From the NCBI GenBank assembly GCA_963920765.1, contig OY987247.1:19936471-20000470 (forward strand): DNA of 64,000 nt. The letters are read 5' to 3'. Source of the stretch: Ulota crispa. Lineage: Eukaryota; Streptophyta; Bryopsida; Orthotrichales; Orthotrichaceae. The notes under the pieces are model-generated. The model was not told where the DNA came from. It worked only from the letters and a program-made list of their open reading frames with translations, and searched no databases. The position numbers and the translations under genes were made by a program. Below are positions 59,011 through 64,000 of the stretch, one piece after another (the first letter of the stretch is position 1; each line of letters begins with the position of its first letter).

Positions 59011-61953
59011 GTCCTACACTTTTTTGAGGCCTATCTTGTGGTGTTCCAAGTTGGTGATGAGTTTCGATTAGTAGAAGAAATAAAGTAGCAAATGCAAGAG
59101 GGCTAGTATGGAGTGGGATGACACGCAAGGGCAATTAGGGGCATGGTGAGTGGTGCCACCATGGATCCTAGCACATGAGAATGGAAGTTCCGCCCCATGT
59201 TACCAAGTAACATGCCCGGTATCATGAAGGGTGTGTGCAAGTAGTTCCAACAAATTGGAACTTGGAAAATGGAGTTGAAAATGAGGATTAATAATGTGGA
59301 TTCTTGGCATGTGCATTGTCAAGGAGTTGGTGATTCAAGTGGCACTAGAAACCAAGTAGGAGGATTTTATTGGACACGAATTGGTATTGGAAGCGCCAGT
59401 TGGGTTGCAACATGGAAACTTCATCTCTAATGCTATACATGTACAAATGCAATAGCATAATGGGCACGATTTGGAAGGGGAGTTGGAATAATGTAAATAA
59501 AAAGGTTCTACCCTCCACAATCTTCATTTATTCCTAAATTAAAATTTTCATTTTCTTTATGGTACAAATGTTAGGATTTCTATTCTCTCATCCTTATAGA
59601 GGTCTTTTGCCAAAAGGCAATTGGCTACCATCTCATTTGCTTTGTGTTCATGTATACAAGTAGCATACCATTAGCAAATGGGTGTGTAAGCATTGATGAC
59701 TAGGACACCATTAAAATTTTTGAAAGGTTGAATTCCTTTAACTACCTATAATTACCAATTTCCAAGTGCTTTGAACCTGTCTAAGATGTCCTTCAAGACA
59801 ACCATCATGCATCATAGACTTCAAGTTGCTGCCTAAAAGGTGTGTCTTGGATAAGAAGTTCCACTTGCCAAAGACACAAGTGACAGGCCATGCTTGCTAC
59901 CATGAGCCTTTCAATATCAATGACTATGTTCCTTTACTAATTTTGCGTCCTTAATTTACTTATAAGGCTATAAAGGCATTTGGTTGGAAAAGAATGAAGG
60001 TAAGAAAACCATATATAAAGTTGCTTCAAGAACTAAAGCATCCAAGGGCGTAGAAGTAGTTGGTAGTTGGATCAAACAACATGTATTTCTATAAGACATT
60101 TGTATTACACCAATTTAATCCAATAGGACCTACCTTTCATTTCATACCTCCTTGTAAGTTATTCTATGTCCATATTCTTCATGATCCTCTACTATGATGT
60201 TTTGGGCTTTGTCTTTAATAATTGTGAGACATGGTGCAGCAATAGTCTTGCCAACGTAGGTGTGTAGCTCTTCTTATGTTCTCTATGTTCTCACAACAAA
60301 GGAGACAATAATTCCAAATTCAAAAGCACAATAATCCTATAGGCCAAGACAAAGGTTGCCGTATAGACCAAAAAAAGATTCAAGATGGCACTAGGCCACA
60401 CGAGGAGCTTTCACCCTCCTACATCATTGTCTCACCATCAGACATGCTTGTCTTGCCTTTGTTTTTTGCAGCATTGTAAATGAGGGAGGTGGTTGCATCT
60501 TAAGTACTCTACATTGAGGCCAATAAGAATGTGTAAAATTTGAATGTCCTATTTTGCAAAAGACTTTGTAACTATAAGAGATATATAACAATTGAAAATG
60601 AACTTAGACAATGTTCTTTGAAGTGGTTATTTATCACATAAAAAATATATGACATGTGGAATTTCCAAGCAGTGAACTATTACACATAGACCTGATATAC
60701 ATTTTCAAATTACATATTACAATTCAAGATAATGAAAGAAGCAAAAGTGAGTCAAATATAATAAAAAAGTAGAATGATGATTGACCAAATTTACAAAAGT
60801 TAGAGCATTCCTAATCAATCCCAAAATATAAGCAAAGTTTAGTTTCAATTCCAAGATATATGTAAAGTTTAGGGTTTTATATGCAATATATACTATCCAA
60901 AATAGATTTAGAATATGAAAGAAGTCTAATGTAGATGAAAGTTGCAAGATGATTTTTGGACAATAGACCACTTCTCTTTTATATGGTAAATTTTAGTATT
61001 GAAATGAAAAAATAAGATGCAAAGTTTTAAATTTCATTGCTATTTAATATGAGTTTCACATTTGATGAATTTTTCATTTTTCCAAGTTTATATTTTCTTT
61101 GATTTTGGCTTGATTGATTGACTAATGCAAAAATGTATCCTATGAGATATTTTAGATTTTATTTCTTTTGGTTGTGTGTGATATACATTGTTGGCAATTT
61201 GATAATTGAGCATGTCTTCCTTCTAGATAGTAGACTTCACTTGGCTAAATTGTAATTGGTTATTTGAAAGGAAAGATAATTATTTATATGTGATAAATTG
61301 AAGTGTAGGAGAGCTAAAGGTGCGGATGTTTAATAAGTGCTTTTAGTTTGTATTTTTTATTTGTTACAACTACATTATGAATAATTGTGGACGCATTGTG
61401 GCTAGCCTACACAATTTTGAGAAGATTCCAATGTTGAAGTTGTTTGTTATTATAAGTATTGCAAAAATAATCAAACAAATACAAAATTCAAAATGAAGCT
61501 ATTACAAGTATAGAAAATGTGCATGATTTTTTGCATAATTTCCAAAATCAACTTAATAGGTTAGATTAAATTTTGAATATATGTCATATGTGCAAATCTA
61601 GAATTTTTTAGTATTTTCGTGTACCTTTTTGAAGAACTCTAGAGTCAAATTTAGTAAATTAGCTCTTCTAATAGGAACATTCTTTTTTGAGAGATGGATT
61701 TCCAAAAATACATTCTAAATTTGTGTTACATTGGCCTAAAGCAAGCTCAATTTAGGTTGAATTTATACTAAATTAAAAGCGATTTTTCAATTTGGACTTT
61801 GATCTTCTTTTTTTGCTCTTAGTTGGCAACAATGGCCACCTTTCAAATAAATTTTTTAAGTACATTTTCTAATTCGTAAAAATATAAATATTAAAGTCTC
61901 ATTTTTTTGCTTATGTCACAACTAGTGGTTAAAAATAATGTTTTAAAATACTT
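59011..61953. other. No recognised gene
   Basis: AT-rich sequence. Short frames at 59335-59527 and 60717-60971 (minus) have no motif. No repeat border was found before the LTR of copy D at 61954. Confidence 0.5.
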
Positions 61954-63115
61954 GTCGCAGCACACGGCACGTAAATTCCTTATTATACTCACAAAAATCG
62001 CTCTAGAGTATAATTGAGTGACTCTAAAGATCAAACCCGCGAGATCCTGTGAAGTATTTGGCTTTATTAAGGGATTAAGTTTAGTCAGTACCAAAATCCT
62101 ACTTTTTGGTCTTATATCAAAAATCGGAAACTACAAAACATCTAGAGAAACAAACAAACCATCAAATGGAATTCTCCCACCTTTCCACCTTACTAACTAT
62201 CCAATCCATAAAATAATCTCCACCCCCAAATCTTACAACTTCCGGTCCTAGGAACCTCTCAAGACCAATCCTTTCCAAATTGTCTACATGTATCGTCACT
62301 CTTATCCGATTTAGTTTTTCCTTTGTTTTACCATCAAAGGGGTTGCCCCTTGCTTTTGAGAGTGGTAGGCCCACCACTCCTTCCGTGACTTATAGTGGCT
62401 GAAGACCCACTATCCTATCCTCTAATCTCCTATGCTAGTCTGGATCCGGTTTGGCCTCTCACTACAATCCAAATAGCAATCTGGATTGCAAGTCACACAA
62501 AGATCCCCTGTACAATCCTCTCATACTACAACGACCTTGATGCTACTTCCTATCCGTGCAGCACCAAGCGGTCACAAGTGTACCCGTCCGTTTCAACATC
62601 TCCTACAGTTCTTCCGTTTACCAACTAGAATGGTGAGACCTCACAAGAGATCGGACACTCAACCGGATTTCTAATCTGGGAGTTTTAGCGTGACTAAGGA
62701 ATCCCTCCCTATCCGCCTAGCCTAACAACGGCTTTTTCACCCAAAGACTTGAAACTCTAGATGTGCTGAGGAACTGAAGTCCACTCCCAACTCTTGGCTA
62801 TCCGCTCACATGCACTCAAACTTGGAAAATGGAGACACCAAGGGGAGAAATCGCTCACAAACCTACTTATGTCTTCCTAACTCCTCACCATATAGCCCTG
62901 CCACACTTGGAGAGACACACAACAAGAAAGCAAATGGAAAACACAAGATGTTTGCAAGAAGAAGACTCCCAGCTCTCCCCACAGGGACTGGCTTATATAC
63001 AAAAAATTTGAAGTACAAAAAGGCAAAAAGCCCGGGAAGCTCCCTATCAGACTTCCGATTTGACCTAATACAAATGGACCGGATCAGAATCCGGTTCCGC
63101 GTCTACCCTAATAAG
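61954..63115 (-). repeat. 3' LTR of copy D
   Basis: It shares with 52590-53772 the TATA box context, the GCCGTTGTTAGGCTAGGCGG block, the GTGGTGGGCCTACCACTCTC block, AAATACTTCACAGGATCTCG and the end ...GTGTGCTGCGACA at 61954. The two LTRs are diverged but collinear, so they come from separate insertions. Confidence 0.75.
62993..63000 (-). promoter_or_regulatory. LTR TATA box, copy D
   Basis: On the minus strand GTATATAAGCCAGTCCCTG matches the copy C promoter context almost base for base, though neighbouring sequence has drifted. Confidence 0.6.
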
Positions 63116-63119
63116 AATC

Positions 63120-64000
63120 CTATCTACTTCCCCTTGTGGAACTCCTGGAACCAGGTTCCATCTGCTCAAAAATATCGTTCAAGTTTTGATTCTGATCCCC
63201 CTCCACAGGGTCCACAATTGGAGCACCTTGGCCGGATCCTAGTGTCAACTCTAAGTCAATTGCGGAGTCAAGTGTATTTACTGGTGAACTCCTCCGCCCC
63301 AATCTCTTTGACTCGGGAGTCACATCCTTTCCCTCCCTCAAAACTGGCGCATTCGGAAACGAATCCGATAAGGAGATATCCAAGAGATGGATTCCCTTTG
63401 AGAACATCACTCCGATCAATCTCTGGCTGCTCTCCTCCATTCGGTCCATAGCCTTCCAAGCCTCCACCATTGCTGCTTCTATTTGTTTGGAAAAATTGGT
63501 GAGAATCTGGACTATTTGGGAACTGGATAACTTCTTCTTCTTGTGCATTTCCTTGTCAAATAGTTTGGCCTTGGTGGCGGCCATTCCCGTTTCCCTCAAG
63601 GTAGCCTTCACCCGCTGGGCTACCTTGTGTGCCTCCTTGGCCATTTCTTGAGTAGCGGTTGCATCTTCCCTCCGGGCGAAGATTTCCACTTTCAACGTGT
63701 CCACCTCCTCCTGCAACCTGCGGATTGTTTCTTCTTGTTTTTGAACCTCGGTCGGATTGGTGATGCAGTCTGCCACCTTCTTTGGTAACTTGCTGACTGG
63801 CGACGCATCCACTAACTTTTTGATTGCAAATAGGATTGTCCTCTTGACCTCCCAATCTGCCTTCACGTTGCACAAGATGGTGATCAAGTTGCTAAACAGA
63901 TCATGGGGATCCATTTCCTCTTTTGACACTGTCTTCTCAACTTCTGGTCTCTCCTCCGGTGCGGATTTGTCACAATCAGAAGGTGTCCCTTTCTTATACA
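63120..64000 (-). CDS. Gag-like coiled-coil protein, copy D, partial but open
   Basis: The frame is open from the window edge to TAG at 63120 (at least 293 codons), with no internal stop. It starts here with KKGTPSDCDKSAPEERPEVE and proceeds through LITILCNVKADWEVKRTILF, VQKQEETIRRLQEEVDTLKV, KEAHKVAQRVKATLRETGM, TKAKLFDKEMHKKKKLSSSQ and KGIHLLDISLSDSFPN to NLNDIFEQMEPGSRSS. Heptad spacing of Leu/Val/Ile over about 60 residues predicts a coiled coil. It is collinear with copy C without indels and with most changes conservative, as expected if the protein was under selection. Homology to known Gag is not recognisable. The role (particle assembly or RNA packaging) is inference from LTR context. 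Confidence 0.65.
   Translation of the reverse strand, partial: YKKGTPSDCDKSAPEERPEVEKTVSKEEMDPHDLFSNLITILCNVKADWEVKRTILFAIKKLVDASPVSKLPKKVADCITNPTEVQKQEETIRRLQEEVDTLKVEIFARREDATATQEMAKEAHKVAQRVKATLRETGMAATKAKLFDKEMHKKKKLSSSQIVQILTNFSKQIEAAMVEAWKAMDRMEESSQRLIGVMFSKGIHLLDISLSDSFPNAPVLREGKDVTPESKRLGRRSSPVNTLDSAIDLELTLGSGQGAPIVDPVEGDQNQNLNDIFEQMEPGSRSSTRGSR

Larger units (their letters stand above)
61954..64000 (-). mobile_element. Coiled-coil 'gag-only' LTR element, copy D, cut by window edge
   Basis: In minus orientation a coding region runs from the window edge to 63120. It is followed by a purine-rich stretch (AAGGGGAAG near 63135-63127) and an LTR (63115-61954) matching that of copy C. The 5' portion lies outside the window. 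Confidence 0.7.

Noticed and set aside
58687-59027. Plus-strand frames in the direct repeat as a coding region
   Set aside because: The aligned copy at 47.7-48.0 kb is not open in the same frame, so the frames are chance.
62810-63451. 213-codon plus-strand open frame as a gene
   Set aside because: It runs antisense to the LTR and gag-like frame of copy D. Its translation is low-complexity and Ser/Pro-rich, with no counterpart in copy C.
1-64000. tRNA, rRNA or small nuclear RNA genes
   Set aside because: No cloverleaf with conserved A and B boxes and no rRNA signature was recognised by eye. A covariance-model scan would be needed to exclude degraded copies.

Overview
This is eukaryotic DNA, almost certainly from a land plant with a large, repeat-filled nuclear genome. 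The evidence is a plant-type CACTA (En/Spm) DNA transposon, Ty3/gypsy gag-pol remains, LTR elements and foldback MITEs, together with low GC, frequent intron-like breaks and no convincing host gene in 64 kb. The sequence alone does not place it further: gymnosperm, fern or lycophyte, bryophyte and large-genome angiosperm are all possible. Nearly every coding stretch is a decayed mobile-element gene read across stops and frameshifts.

Layout. Positions 1-1061 are an LTR-like fragment. Positions 1542-26689 are one CACTA element about 25.1 kb long. Its inverted ends (CACTACAAGGA...) and 3-bp target duplication (TCC/TCC) are intact, and TTGACA(C) motifs crowd both ends. Inside it lie two divergently oriented genes: a tnp2-type transposase pseudogene on the minus strand (about 12.3 to 6.3 kb) and a tnpA/ORF2-like pseudogene on the plus strand (16.1-18.6 kb). 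Long non-coding arms surround them. Most of the premature stops I read are TAG or TGA where CAG or CGA would fit, as expected from C-to-T decay of methylated DNA.

From 26.9 to 29.1 kb there is a minus-strand pseudogene of unknown function with a ParB/DGQHR-like motif. It is interrupted by an intron-like segment holding four 77-bp tandem repeats. From 29.3 to 36.7 kb there are two copies (B and A) of a gag-like, coiled-coil-only LTR element, with two hairpin MITEs inside one LTR. From 37.3 to 38.0 kb a second set of GGATCC-centred repeats occurs. At 38.9-39.7 kb is a decayed plus-strand protein with a Cys/His-rich segment and a transposase-like core. At 42.4-42.9 kb is a second ParB/DGQHR-like fragment.

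From 45 to 64 kb there are scattered fragments. They include a membrane-protein-like ORF, a plus-strand RT scrap, an approximately 890-bp direct repeat pair (47.1 and 58.1 kb), copy C of the coiled-coil element (50.4-53.8 kb), a minus-strand Ty3/gypsy fragment with zinc knuckles, protease and RT (56.4 to 53.8 kb), and copy D of the coiled-coil element running off the right edge with an open reading frame.

The best candidates for something undescribed are the coiled-coil 'gag-only' LTR family, which has four copies here and a shared LTR end, and the ParB/DGQHR-like plant family, which has two diverged copies. All family names come from recognised motifs, not from database searches.
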